This document shows, piece after piece, positions 46,530 to 55,117 of a stretch of 64,000 bases of DNA. Below the pieces are notes generated by a model. The model was not told where the DNA came from. It saw only the letters and a list, made by a program, of their open reading frames with translations, and did no database searches. The first letter of the stretch is position 1, and the number at the start of each line of letters is the position of its first letter. The stretch comes from Rickettsiales bacterium (lineage in GTDB: Bacteria; Pseudomonadota; Alphaproteobacteria; Rickettsiales; JALZUV01): assembly GCA_029252805.1 (NCBI GenBank), contig JAQXAR010000004.1:1-64000 (forward strand). The letters run 5' to 3'. Position numbers and translations under genes: made by a program.

Positions 46530-47642
46530 ATGAAAAACTTATTGATATTACTTTCTATTTTTGTGCTCTGGGCAGATATTGCCTCGGCGCAGAATACTCG
46601 TATTAAAGATATCGTCGCGTTTGAAGGTATTCGTGAGAATATGCTTGTGGGTTATGGCCTCGTCGTTGGCTTGAATGGAACCGGCGATAAGCTGCAAAAT
46701 AACGCCTTTACTGAACAAAGCCTTATCGCATTTTTGGAACGCCAAGGCGTCAATACGCGTGGGCAGAACCTCAAAACCAAGAATGTAGCGGCGGTGACGG
46801 TGACGGCCAAACTCCCGCCTTTCGCACGTGCTGGGGCAAAAATTGATGTTTCCTTAAGCGCCATGGGCGATGCAAAAAGCCTGCAAGGCGGGGTTTTACT
46901 GGCGACGCCCCTTTACGGTGCAGATGGCCAAGTTTACACAGTCGCTCAGGGCGGCGTAACGATTAACGGCTTCTCGGCAACAGGCGCATCTGGCACGAGT
47001 ATTACAAAAGGCGTCCCGACCAACGCGATTATCTCCGGCGGCGGTGTGGTCGAGCGCGAAGTAGGTTTCGCCCTAAATACCCTCGATTCCGTCAAACTCG
47101 CGCTGCGTAATCCTGATCTAAGCACGGCCCATAATATCTCACGGGCGATCAACTCTCGCTTAGGCCCTGAAGCTTCGGTCGTGACGGATCCGGGTACCGT
47201 GCAGGTCAGTGTTCCACCAGAGTATAAAAATGCCGTAGCCTATTTGCTGGCCGATATTGAACAGTTGAAAGTGGCGACGGATCAGGTTGCTAAAGTCGTG
47301 ATTGATGAAGCGACCGGCACGATCGTGATGGGCGAAAATGTCCGCATTGATACGGTCGCCATCGCACAGGGTAATCTTGTTGTGCGGATTGAAGAGACGC
47401 CGCAAGTCTCGCAACCTAATCCGTTTGCACCGTTTGGTGCCACCACCGAAATCGTACCGCGCTCCGAAGTTGCGGTGGATGAAGAAAGTGATGCTAAGCT
47501 CGCCGTTCTCAATAGTGGCGCGTCGCTCAAACAACTCGTCGGCGGGTTAAATGCGCTGGGTGTAGGCCCCCGCGACATGATTGCCATCTTACAAAATATT
47601 AAAGCTGCCGGTGCATTACAGGCAGAAATCGAGACACGATAA
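46530..47642 (+). CDS. flgI: Flagellar P-ring protein FlgI
   Basis: 370 residues. The signal peptide (KNLLILLSIFVLWADIASA) is followed by the conserved IKDIVAFEGIRENMLVGYGL and GLNGTGD motifs. The C-terminal block LKQLVGGLNALGVGPRDMIAILQNIK is typical. It is exported by Sec to the periplasm, where it forms the P-ring in the peptidoglycan. A P-ring implies a Gram-negative flagellum with an LP-ring. It is the first gene of flgI-flgJ-flgN-flgK-flgL. No ribosome site is seen. Confidence 0.96.
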   Translation: MKNLLILLSIFVLWADIASAQNTRIKDIVAFEGIRENMLVGYGLVVGLNGTGDKLQNNAFTEQSLIAFLERQGVNTRGQNLKTKNVAAVTVTAKLPPFARAGAKIDVSLSAMGDAKSLQGGVLLATPLYGADGQVYTVAQGGVTINGFSATGASGTSITKGVPTNAIISGGGVVEREVGFALNTLDSVKLALRNPDLSTAHNISRAINSRLGPEASVVTDPGTVQVSVPPEYKNAVAYLLADIEQLKVATDQVAKVVIDEATGTIVMGENVRIDTVAIAQGNLVVRIEETPQVSQPNPFAPFGATTEIVPRSEVAVDEESDAKLAVLNSGASLKQLVGGLNALGVGPRDMIAILQNIKAAGALQAEIETR

Positions 47643-47653
47643 TGGAGGATCCT

Positions 47654-48058
47654 ATGATCGTAAATGTAGACCGCGCCAAGGCATTAGCCGACCAAACGCG
47701 AATGAAGCTAGACCAAGCCCGCAAAAGCGGGGGTAAAACCGGTGGCAATGAGGCGATTGAAAAAGCGGCTCAAGAATTTGAAGCCGTGTTCCTCGCACAA
47801 ATGATGGAGCATATGTTTGCCGAAGTCGATTTCGATCCAAGCAATGAAGGCCCAGGTGAAGATATTTATAAATCCATGATGATTGATGAATATGGCAAGC
47901 TGATGTCCCGCTCTGGCGGTATCGGTGTGGCCGATCATGTGAAGCGCGAAATGCTACGCGTGCAAGAAGGGGGCGCAGCAGTAGAACTCGCCGCCACCCC
48001 GAAAGAAGACCCTGCAGCCGCACTTGCCGCAGCGAAAACCCCTGAGGAGGTACAATAA
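47654..48058 (+). CDS. flgJ: Rod-binding protein, FlgJ N-terminal type
   Basis: About 134 residues containing the rod-binding domain: AAQEFEAVFLAQMMEHMF, then EDIYKSMMIDEYGKLMSRSGGIGVADHV. The muramidase domain of enterobacterial FlgJ is absent, as usual in alphaproteobacteria. I chose the ATG at 47654, which has GGAGG 5 nt upstream; the ATG at 47642 overlaps the flgI stop. Its stop overlaps the next gene. Confidence 0.88.
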   Translation: MIVNVDRAKALADQTRMKLDQARKSGGKTGGNEAIEKAAQEFEAVFLAQMMEHMFAEVDFDPSNEGPGEDIYKSMMIDEYGKLMSRSGGIGVADHVKREMLRVQEGGAAVELAATPKEDPAAALAAAKTPEEVQ

Positions 48059-48525
48059 TGGACGCTTATCAAAACACAGCAGAGCCGGCAGAAGATATCC
48101 GCCCGCAAAGCATTAATATGGAAAATGTATTGGCCCTTATCGCCCGCCTTGCGCAGATACTCGCCTTGGAAGTCGATTACCTAGCGGAGATGGATATTCA
48201 AGCGATTGACCCATTGCAGAATGAAAAGAAATGGCTGACCAAGGCCGTTGAACTTCAGTTAAAACGTGTTCAAAAATATCCGTATTTACTTGAAGCCGTT
48301 ACCTATGAAGAGCGGGAAGAATTTGCCGATATGATTTCGGTTTTTAACGAAATTAAGCAAGAAAACCACCGCCGCCTACTCGCCGCAAGAGATGTGAATG
48401 CGCGCGTGGTTGAAGCCATTACCGAAGTGGTCAATGAGCATAATCGCAAACCCAATTACGATCTTCGTGGAGTGCCAGAAAGCAAACTGGATTCCGTGTC
48501 TGTCACCTTAAACGAGCAGGTCTAA
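48058..48525 (+). CDS. flgN: FlgN-like flagellar export chaperone
   Basis: 155 residues, fully helical, with no membrane segment. The pattern of a long N-terminal helix (VLALIARLAQILALEVDYLAE), a short loop and helices to the C terminus, together with its place just before flgK and flgL, fits FlgN, the chaperone of those hook-associated proteins. The sequence itself is poorly conserved, so the name rests largely on context. GAGGTACAAT precedes the ATG. Confidence 0.65.
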   Translation: MDAYQNTAEPAEDIRPQSINMENVLALIARLAQILALEVDYLAEMDIQAIDPLQNEKKWLTKAVELQLKRVQKYPYLLEAVTYEEREEFADMISVFNEIKQENHRRLLAARDVNARVVEAITEVVNEHNRKPNYDLRGVPESKLDSVSVTLNEQV

Positions 48526-48530
48526 AACCC

Positions 48531-51248
48531 ATGAGTCTATCACTCGCATTAAATACGGCACTTACGGGGCTCAAAGTCAATCAACGCACGATGGCTTTGA
48601 TCTCTAACAATATTGCCAATGCCAATACCGAAGGGTACTCGCGCCAGATTGTGAATCTGGAGTCGGTCACTTATGATGGTAGGGGCGCGGGTGTGCGTAT
48701 CGAAGATGTGACGCGTACCGTCGATCAATATTTGCAGGTTTCGATCTATAATCAAACCAGTCAGCTAGGCCAAAGCGACACCATCACCGACTATTATGAT
48801 CAAGTTCAAATTCTGTTGGGTGACCCCTCTTTGGGTAATAGTATCGATAACCATATCGAGACTTTCTTTAACGACATTCAACTCATGGCGGAAACGCCGG
48901 AGCGTAGTTCCACCCGTGCAGCCGTGATTCAATCTGCCACCACCGCAGCACGTGAAATTGCAATCCTCGCACAGGGGCTAGAGGAACTGCGTTTTCAGGT
49001 CGATAGCGAGTTAAACAATTCAATCACTATCTTAAACCAACGCCTAGAAGAGCTCTTCTTTACGAATGAGGCGATTGCTGAAGCCAAGGCATTTGGTTCG
49101 CCTACCGCGACACTGCTTGATCAACGCGACTTACTCATCGAAGAAATCGCCGAATACATTGATATTCGTGTGAATGAAAAAGAAAATGGGGGCGTCGACC
49201 TCTATGCAGGTAACGGCCTTAACTTGATCGATTTTGGTTATAGCCGTATTGAATATCGCGAGATTGGTTCGATTGATACGCTGATTGAAGAGGGCAATAT
49301 TAACCCGCTCATATTGCAAGGTTTAGATGAAAATAACCAACCGCTCGGCATGCCCATTAATCTTGCAAGTGGCGGCACAAGCAGACAAATTGAGGCCCGA
49401 TTCAGCGAAGGAAAACTTGCAGGGCTGTTAAATGTACGTGATGAATTACTCCCAAATATTCTAGATCAAATCGATCAATTAGCCGCGCAACTTCGTGATA
49501 ATTTCAATGCTATTCACAATCAAGGTTCGGGCTATCCACCGGCAAGTGAACTCGTCGGTACCGCCGCTTACGATGTCGCCGAACGTAGCTTCTGGGAAGG
49601 CTCTGTAACCATTGCCGCTTTGAATGAAGATGGCACACCCGCCGCCAGCGCCTTTAACGATGAGGTATCAGGCTTCCGTCCCCTAACGCTACAATTTAGC
49701 GAATTATTTGATGGGCAGGCAGCGGGCGAAGTGGATGTGCAAACCATCATTAACGAGATCAATCACCATTATGGTGTGCCGCAAAACCGCCTACAGGTTG
49801 GCAATATCAATAATATTGAACTTGCACTGATTAGCGATACCGTGCCGGGTACCACGCCGATTATCGAATTTGATTTCGATATTGAAAATATCTCTGGTGA
49901 GAATGCCGATTTCTGGGTGGATTCTATTCAAGTGCTCGATGACACTGCCGCCGATATTACTTCAACCACCAACACCATTCCAACCATTAGCCTAAACCCT
50001 GCGAACACATTCATCACCAATGCGGCAAGCAACGTAGTAACCGTCACGACCAGTGTAAATCACACGCTCGTCAATGGCGATATGGTGCGATTGGGGGACC
50101 CTGGCGTCCCGATTGATGGTATTCCTGCTGCTGAATTTGATGGCTATTTCGTCGTCAGCAATGTGACCGGCAACACCTTTGAAATTACAGTGGTGACCCC
50201 TGCGGGTATCGGCGCCTCGACCAACGTCGCCGCACAGACATACAGCCCACCCTACGATACGATTGCAGGCGGACAGCAACAACGTTTACAGCAAAATGGA
50301 ACGATCAGCGCTGATTTGAGCGGCAACCCGGCCTCAGCCTTCTACGATATAAATGTCGATATGGTCACACGCGATGAAAGCGGGAACTTAAGCACCACGA
50401 CCGTGACGTACCGTATCCTCAACCCACAAACGGATACAGAAAATGATCGCGTTCCTGCGCGTGCGGTGACCGCTGGTACTGGGGTTTTCACCTTCCCAAG
50501 CACTTTGCAGCCGCTCTTGCGTGCGTCTCTTGTCGATGAAAATGGCGTTGAACTCTCTAATTCAAGTGGCGATTATGGCGAACAAAACGGTTTCCTAAAA
50601 ATTGAATCCGCTCGTGACGGCCTTACATTAGCCATTGACGATACGAGCAGCCGCCACCTTGGTTTACCTAGCGATACCCCCGCTCGCGTCGGCGATGGTC
50701 GTGGCTTCTCGCACCATTTTGGCCTCAATAACTTTTTCAATAACAACACACTAACCCAAACCGGCGATACGGTGAAAAACTCAGCCCTTAACCTGGCAGT
50801 TGATTCTCGCTTCAATGAAAATTCAGGCCTCATCTCAACCGGTGATCTGCAGCTCTCCAATCAACCATCCAGCCCGTCGCTTGCCCCAATTTATACGGTC
50901 GAACGCTATTCTGGTGACCATAGCATCATCCAGCGATTGGCAAAATTGGGTATTGATACGCATGATTTTACCGGAGCAGGTGGATTACCCAATACCTCTC
51001 TCACTTTTGACGCTTATGCAGGAGAAATGCTCGGCCATATCGCCGCAAATTCTATCTCTGCTGCACGAAATGCCAATAACGATGAAACGTTATTGAGTGG
51101 TTACGAAGAACGAGCCGACGCCGTGAGCGGTGTGAACCTCGATGAAGAGCTCGCCAATACGATCATTTACCAAAATGCTTATGCCGCCTCTGCACGGGTT
51201 ATTTCGATCACCGATGAACTATTTGATACCTTGTTACAGGCATTCTAA
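48531..51248 (+). CDS. flgK: Flagellar hook-associated protein FlgK, oversized
   Basis: 905 residues, against about 550 in enterobacteria. The N-terminal D0/D1 region is canonical (ALNTALTGLKVNQRTMALIS, NNIANANTEGYSRQ), as is the C terminus (VNLDEELANTIIYQNAYAAS, then ARVISITDELFDTLLQAF). The extra length is in the central, surface-exposed part. Residues about 490-560 form a beta unit (VVTVTTSVNHTLVNGDMVRL, then GNTFEITVV) that resembles repeat units of phage tail and other virion surface proteins. It caps the hook and joins hook and filament. It lies 5 nt after the flgN-like gene and 13 nt before flgL. Confidence 0.92.
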   Translation: MSLSLALNTALTGLKVNQRTMALISNNIANANTEGYSRQIVNLESVTYDGRGAGVRIEDVTRTVDQYLQVSIYNQTSQLGQSDTITDYYDQVQILLGDPSLGNSIDNHIETFFNDIQLMAETPERSSTRAAVIQSATTAAREIAILAQGLEELRFQVDSELNNSITILNQRLEELFFTNEAIAEAKAFGSPTATLLDQRDLLIEEIAEYIDIRVNEKENGGVDLYAGNGLNLIDFGYSRIEYREIGSIDTLIEEGNINPLILQGLDENNQPLGMPINLASGGTSRQIEARFSEGKLAGLLNVRDELLPNILDQIDQLAAQLRDNFNAIHNQGSGYPPASELVGTAAYDVAERSFWEGSVTIAALNEDGTPAASAFNDEVSGFRPLTLQFSELFDGQAAGEVDVQTIINEINHHYGVPQNRLQVGNINNIELALISDTVPGTTPIIEFDFDIENISGENADFWVDSIQVLDDTAADITSTTNTIPTISLNPANTFITNAASNVVTVTTSVNHTLVNGDMVRLGDPGVPIDGIPAAEFDGYFVVSNVTGNTFEITVVTPAGIGASTNVAAQTYSPPYDTIAGGQQQRLQQNGTISADLSGNPASAFYDINVDMVTRDESGNLSTTTVTYRILNPQTDTENDRVPARAVTAGTGVFTFPSTLQPLLRASLVDENGVELSNSSGDYGEQNGFLKIESARDGLTLAIDDTSSRHLGLPSDTPARVGDGRGFSHHFGLNNFFNNNTLTQTGDTVKNSALNLAVDSRFNENSGLISTGDLQLSNQPSSPSLAPIYTVERYSGDHSIIQRLAKLGIDTHDFTGAGGLPNTSLTFDAYAGEMLGHIAANSISAARNANNDETLLSGYEERADAVSGVNLDEELANTIIYQNAYAASARVISITDELFDTLLQAF

Positions 51249-51261
51249 GGGAGAATGAATT

Positions 51262-52170
51262 ATGACTATTAGCCGCGTTAGTACCTTCGCCATCCACCAG
51301 AGCACTCTGGGTGATGTTAGTCGCGTACAGGCAAATCTTGCCGACCTGCAGGGTCAAATCTCCAGTGGGAAACAGACCGACCGCTTTCAAGGCCTAGGAA
51401 CACAGGTAGAGCATTTTGTTTCCCTTGAATCAAAAATCGCCAAAGCTGAAAATTATGTCGAAAGTGGCGCGATCATTCTAGCACGCGTCAATACGAGCGG
51501 CCTAATTCTCGATGGTATTATTGAGACCGTTGATGATATTGAAGATCTTCTGGTTTTACGTCGTGCCGCCAGCACCGGTGAAACGCTACAGTTCCGCAGT
51601 CAATTACTTTCGATGCGTGACCGAATTACGGAGGCGCTCAACAGCACATTTGAAGGCCGCCACCTTTTTGCGGGAACACGCACCAATGTGCCACCGGTGG
51701 TCGATAACCCTTCTTCACGTATCCCTGGTGTCGCTGACAATGCCTATTATCAGGGGAGTTCCGAAGATTTAATCGCCCGCCTCGATGATAATATCGAAAT
51801 AAATTATGGCTTACGAGCGGATGCAGAAGGCTTCCAGAAAGTGATCGCTGCCATTACACAAGCACTCAATGTGGATGATGACAGTTCAAGCGGAAACCCA
51901 AACTTAGAAGCGGCGCAAGCGCTCGTACAAGAGGGCCTGCAAGATTTAATCGCCGAAAAAACGGACATTAATGCCAATATCGTCGCAATCGATGCCATTT
52001 CCGTCCGCCATCAGGAGCTCCAGCTCTATTGGCAAGGCGTGAAAGGCCGCGTGATCGATACTGATATTGTGGCTGCCTCTACCCAAGTGGCCATTGATCA
52101 AACGATTCTTCAAGCAGCATTCCAATCATTCTCAACCATTAACCGGTTAAGATTGGTCGATTTCCTCTAA
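51262..52170 (+). CDS. flgL: Flagellar hook-associated protein FlgL
   Basis: 302 residues of the flagellin superfamily. The N-terminal helix (VSTFAIHQSTLGDVSRVQAN, LQGQISSGKQTDRFQGLG) and the C-terminal helix (AIDQTILQAAFQSFSTINRL) form the D0/D1 coiled bundle. The middle GRHLFAGTRTN motif is typical of FlgL. It forms the junction ring between FlgK and filament. GGGAGAATG precedes the ATG. It ends the operon; fliW has its own promoter. Confidence 0.9.
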   Translation: MTISRVSTFAIHQSTLGDVSRVQANLADLQGQISSGKQTDRFQGLGTQVEHFVSLESKIAKAENYVESGAIILARVNTSGLILDGIIETVDDIEDLLVLRRAASTGETLQFRSQLLSMRDRITEALNSTFEGRHLFAGTRTNVPPVVDNPSSRIPGVADNAYYQGSSEDLIARLDDNIEINYGLRADAEGFQKVIAAITQALNVDDDSSSGNPNLEAAQALVQEGLQDLIAEKTDINANIVAIDAISVRHQELQLYWQGVKGRVIDTDIVAASTQVAIDQTILQAAFQSFSTINRLRLVDFL

Positions 52171-52310
52171 ATTAGGACAATTTAGAGGTTAGGCGGACAA
52201 AGCGTCAGCCCACCCTGAACGGCCCCGTATCGTGGCAGAAAGTAAGCGCCGCATACACAACTTTGAGCCGCCATTTTATTTCGTAAGCGCTAAATAAAAG
52301 GAAAATGTTT

Positions 52311-52374
52311 TTAACACGGTAGGTAACCGTGCTATACTCAACCGAAGGATGACAAGGCAAGTAGTCGGTTACCT
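52311..52374 (+). promoter_or_regulatory. fliW promoter with overlapping inverted repeat
   Basis: TTAACA (52311-52316) and TATACT (52333-52338) with a 16-nt spacer. AGGTAACCG (52321-52329, in the spacer) and its perfect complement CGGTTACCT (52366-52374, in the leader) flank the -10 box and start site. A second short repeat ACGGT/ACCGT (52317-52331) overlaps the first arm. The layout suggests an operator or leader hairpin. Confidence 0.55.
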
Positions 52375-52398
52375 TTCGTGAAATAAGGAACGTGGGAG

Positions 52399-52923
52399 AT
52401 GTTACATACCGTGACCCAACAACCAAATAATGCAGATTCAGAGGTAGTTAACGCTGCTTTAAAACAAACCGAATCTAGCACCGCTACGATCGAAACTCGC
52501 TTTGGCGAAATTGAAGTATCAACCGAAAATCCAATCGTTTTCCCGCAAGGGTTGCTCGGCATTGCCGGAAACTTTGAATATGCTTTAACGGACTTTCCAA
52601 GTGAAAAACTCGCACAGTTCAAGCTACTTCAATCCCTGAATGATCCCACCGTTTCATTCATTACACTACCTGTCGCACTCGATAATGCACTGATTGATCG
52701 TGCAGATATCGAAAAAGCAGCACAAGATGTTGGCGTAGAAGAACTGGATAACTTAACCATTTTACTGATCGTTTCAGTGCATCGCTCACCGCATGATGTG
52801 AAAGTTTCTGCCAACACACGCGCGCCTCTATTTGTTTACGTCCCGACCCGTACTGCGGTTCAATATGTATTCCAAAACAGCAAATATAAAGTTCAAGAAA
52901 TTCTGAACTTTGATGATGAGTAA
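52399..52923 (+). CDS. fliW: Flagellar assembly factor FliW
   Basis: 174 residues. The FliW fold signature is ETRFGEIEVSTENPIVFPQG, then GLLGIAGNFEYAL, and the C-terminal NTRAPLFVYVPTRTAVQYV. FliW binds flagellin and, in species that have it, the translational repressor CsrA, linking flagellin amount to its synthesis. An N-terminal extension of about 30 residues precedes the domain. No CsrA is in the window. GTGGGAG precedes the ATG. A terminator separates it from the FliB gene. Confidence 0.9.
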   Translation: MLHTVTQQPNNADSEVVNAALKQTESSTATIETRFGEIEVSTENPIVFPQGLLGIAGNFEYALTDFPSEKLAQFKLLQSLNDPTVSFITLPVALDNALIDRADIEKAAQDVGVEELDNLTILLIVSVHRSPHDVKVSANTRAPLFVYVPTRTAVQYVFQNSKYKVQEILNFDDE

Positions 52924-52941
52924 ATCCTTTTAAACATGGAG

Positions 52942-52969
52942 TGCCCGGCAGAAATGCTGGGCATTTTTT
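52942..52969 (+). terminator. Terminator between fliW and fliB
   Basis: TGCCCGGCA (52942-52950) pairs with TGCTGGGCA (52955-52963, one G-T wobble) around GAAA, followed by TTTTTT (52964-52969). The next base is the A of the fliB ATG. Confidence 0.85.
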
Positions 52970-54127
52970 ATGATGCTACAATCCACTTGGTTAGAAGGCT
53001 TCGAATGCCTCGGTGATAAATGCGAAGACACCTGCTGCAAAGGCTGGGGTATGCAAGTGGATAAAGCCACTATCGCGCGTTACGAGGCTGAGGCACCCGA
53101 GCTCATGGAGTTCGTCACCTCTGGCGAAGTCGAACATATTATGAAGCGCGATGCTGAAACCGATCATTGCGTGAAATTTGATAACGGCTGGTGTGGAATT
53201 CATGCTGCCAAAGGCACTGAATTCTTAGGCGATGCCTGCCACTTCTTTCCGCGTGTTACCCGTCAATTAGGCGAAACTGTTGTACAAACCGCGACGATCT
53301 CTTGCCCTGAAGTCGCACGCCGCGCGCTTCTGGCACCCACCGATACAAAGTGGGTAAAACCCGAAACGGACCGCACGCCCTTAAGTCTGGCCAATTATTT
53401 ACCAGACGGGCTAGAAAATGATAAAGCTCTTGAGATTCACGAAGCTTTTCTACAAGCTGCTATCGCAGATGGCACGCCTGCTGGAGAGGTTATTGCACAG
53501 TTTCACGCCGTGGCTCAGTCAATGCAAATGATTGATATCGCAACCTGGCCAATGGCAGTAGGTTTCTACCTTAAAAGCGCCGATAGCCGTTTGGGCACGC
53601 CCGAAGCAAAAACAGAGGACCCGTTCCACCTTTACCATTCACTCGCTGGCTTAGTCGGTGCTGCTCGTAAATCAAACCGTCCACGCTTAGAGGCAGTGTT
53701 AGGTACGATGCACAAGGCGCTCGATATCCAAATCGATGCAGCAACCAGCACCATTGCCTTTGGTATCAATAGCATGAGCAACCTACAAACCATGCGTGAA
53801 GGCTGGAAATTTGTGGATGACCAATGGCAGCCTTATTTCAAACGCTGGGTTCGCGCTCAACTCGGCATGGCTCTCTTTCCTTTTTCTGGATTCGGCGAAA
53901 CATTGACAGATCGCATCACCATTATCGGCGTACGCCTCGCGACCCTTCGTCTGGCACTACAATGTCACCTATTCGTACATCAAACATTGAGCGAAGAAGA
54001 AGCGATCACCATCACTCAAAGCCTCGCACGCTTCCTCGACCATTTGGCCGACCCAGCACTCACCATGCAAATTTATACCGAAACCGGTTGGACGAAAACA
54101 ACCCGCCTACAGGGGTTATTTCTTTAG
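52970..54127 (+). CDS. fliB: FliB-type protein, probable flagellin lysine N-methylase
   Basis: 385 residues with the FliB Cys cluster at the N terminus (C13, C18, C22 and C23 in CLGDKCEDTCCKGWG), plus CGIH, GDACHFFPR and SCPEVARR further on. FliB methylates lysines of flagellin in Salmonella and belongs to a metal- or Fe-S-binding Cys-rich family. The C-terminal two thirds are helical. The adjacent fliW and flg genes support a flagellin target. The ATG at 52970 abuts the T run of a terminator; the next ATG is 3 nt on. No ribosome site is visible. Confidence 0.8.
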   Translation: MMLQSTWLEGFECLGDKCEDTCCKGWGMQVDKATIARYEAEAPELMEFVTSGEVEHIMKRDAETDHCVKFDNGWCGIHAAKGTEFLGDACHFFPRVTRQLGETVVQTATISCPEVARRALLAPTDTKWVKPETDRTPLSLANYLPDGLENDKALEIHEAFLQAAIADGTPAGEVIAQFHAVAQSMQMIDIATWPMAVGFYLKSADSRLGTPEAKTEDPFHLYHSLAGLVGAARKSNRPRLEAVLGTMHKALDIQIDAATSTIAFGINSMSNLQTMREGWKFVDDQWQPYFKRWVRAQLGMALFPFSGFGETLTDRITIIGVRLATLRLALQCHLFVHQTLSEEEAITITQSLARFLDHLADPALTMQIYTETGWTKTTRLQGLFL

Positions 54128-54204
54128 TTTCTCGTCATAACCGGCACAGACCAGTATCTTAGGGCCCTCACACCCCAAAGCTTTGCGAATAAGATTAGCG
54201 GCAG

Positions 54205-54234
54205 TTCCGGCCTTCGCTGGAATAACGATATTCC
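54205..54234. repeat. Overlapping palindromes after serB (REP-like)
   Basis: TTCCGGC/GCTGGAA (54205-54211 with 54216-54222, CTTC loop) and GGAATA/TATTCC (54219-54224 with 54229-54234, ACGA loop) overlap and can form alternative hairpins. Read on the minus strand it contains ATTCCAGCGAAGGCCGGAA, the type of dispersed palindrome whose translation reads IPAKAG in many proteobacteria. Only one copy is seen here. It sits immediately beyond the serB stop. Confidence 0.5.
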
Positions 54235-54235
54235 T

Positions 54236-55102
54236 TCAGGCAGTCGATTTTATTCCCTGCGCCCAAAGCAGCGTTTCATGATCAGCAAAATCGAGTGAGA
54301 ATTTCGCGGCCTTTTTCGTTGCAGCTTTTGCACGATAAGCCACGCCCATGCCGGCATGTTGCAGCATAGGAATATCGTTAGCCCCATCACCAATCGCCAA
54401 CACATCTTCTGACGTAATACCGAGTTGGTTGATCTTATGTTCTAAAATTTTCAGCTTGGAATCTTTGGTGAGAACCGGAGCAACGATCTCGCCGGTTAGC
54501 ACACCATTTTCAACCGCCAAGCGGTTACCGTAATGCTCTTCAAAACCCGCTCTGCGGGCCACGCGTTCGGTAAAGAAGACGAAACCACCACTCACAAGAA
54601 TCGCTTTCGCACCTTCGCGCTTCATGCCTTTTACCAACCATTCAATCCCTTCTGATAGGGTCAGACGCTCGTCAAATACTTGCTGCATTGTCGCTTCTGG
54701 CAAACCTTTCAACAATGCCACACGCTCACGTAAGGCGGCTTCGAAATCCAATTCTCCGCGCATCGCTGCTTCGGTAATACCCACTACCTTTTCGCGGAAA
54801 CCGGCAAAATCTGCCAACTCATCAATGCATTCTTGTTCGATCACGGTTGAGTCCATATCGCAGATGAGAAGCTTCTTCGGTGCAAAAGGTCCTTCATCTT
54901 TCTTGAAGAATAAATCTACCTCCGCCGATTCGCGCGCAGCGATTATTTGCACTCCCGCGGGCGCACTACGAAAGCGCATCACCAAAGCACGGTTACGGCG
55001 CAACCATTTCCACTGGTTGGGCGCCAATGCTGAAGTAAGAAGCTCACGACGTTCCTCATCAAGCGGCTTATCTTTCGATGCTAATGCGCAGATACTATAC
55101 AT
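54236..55102 (-). CDS. serB: Phosphoserine phosphatase
   Basis: HAD-family enzyme for the last step of serine synthesis. 288 residues. The nucleophile motif ICDMDSTVIEQECIDELA, the ILVSGGFVFFTERVA strand and the GDGANDIPMLQHAGMGVAY motif are intact. The N-terminal 90 residues form a degenerate regulatory-like domain with no clear ACT signature. The start is the ATG at 55102. It is downstream of virD4 on the same strand but separated by 15 nt, so it may be read through from the vir operon or be unrelated. Confidence 0.95.
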   Translation of the reverse strand: MYSICALASKDKPLDEERRELLTSALAPNQWKWLRRNRALVMRFRSAPAGVQIIAARESAEVDLFFKKDEGPFAPKKLLICDMDSTVIEQECIDELADFAGFREKVVGITEAAMRGELDFEAALRERVALLKGLPEATMQQVFDERLTLSEGIEWLVKGMKREGAKAILVSGGFVFFTERVARRAGFEEHYGNRLAVENGVLTGEIVAPVLTKDSKLKILEHKINQLGITSEDVLAIGDGANDIPMLQHAGMGVAYRAKAATKKAAKFSLDFADHETLLWAQGIKSTA

Positions 55103-55117
55103 GATATTTGCCTAAAT

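Noticed and set aside
52171-52310. TGGCAG-like site as a sigma-54 promoter for fliW
   Set aside because: The -12 element is missing (AAGC instead of TTGC), and a better sigma-70-type promoter lies downstream.
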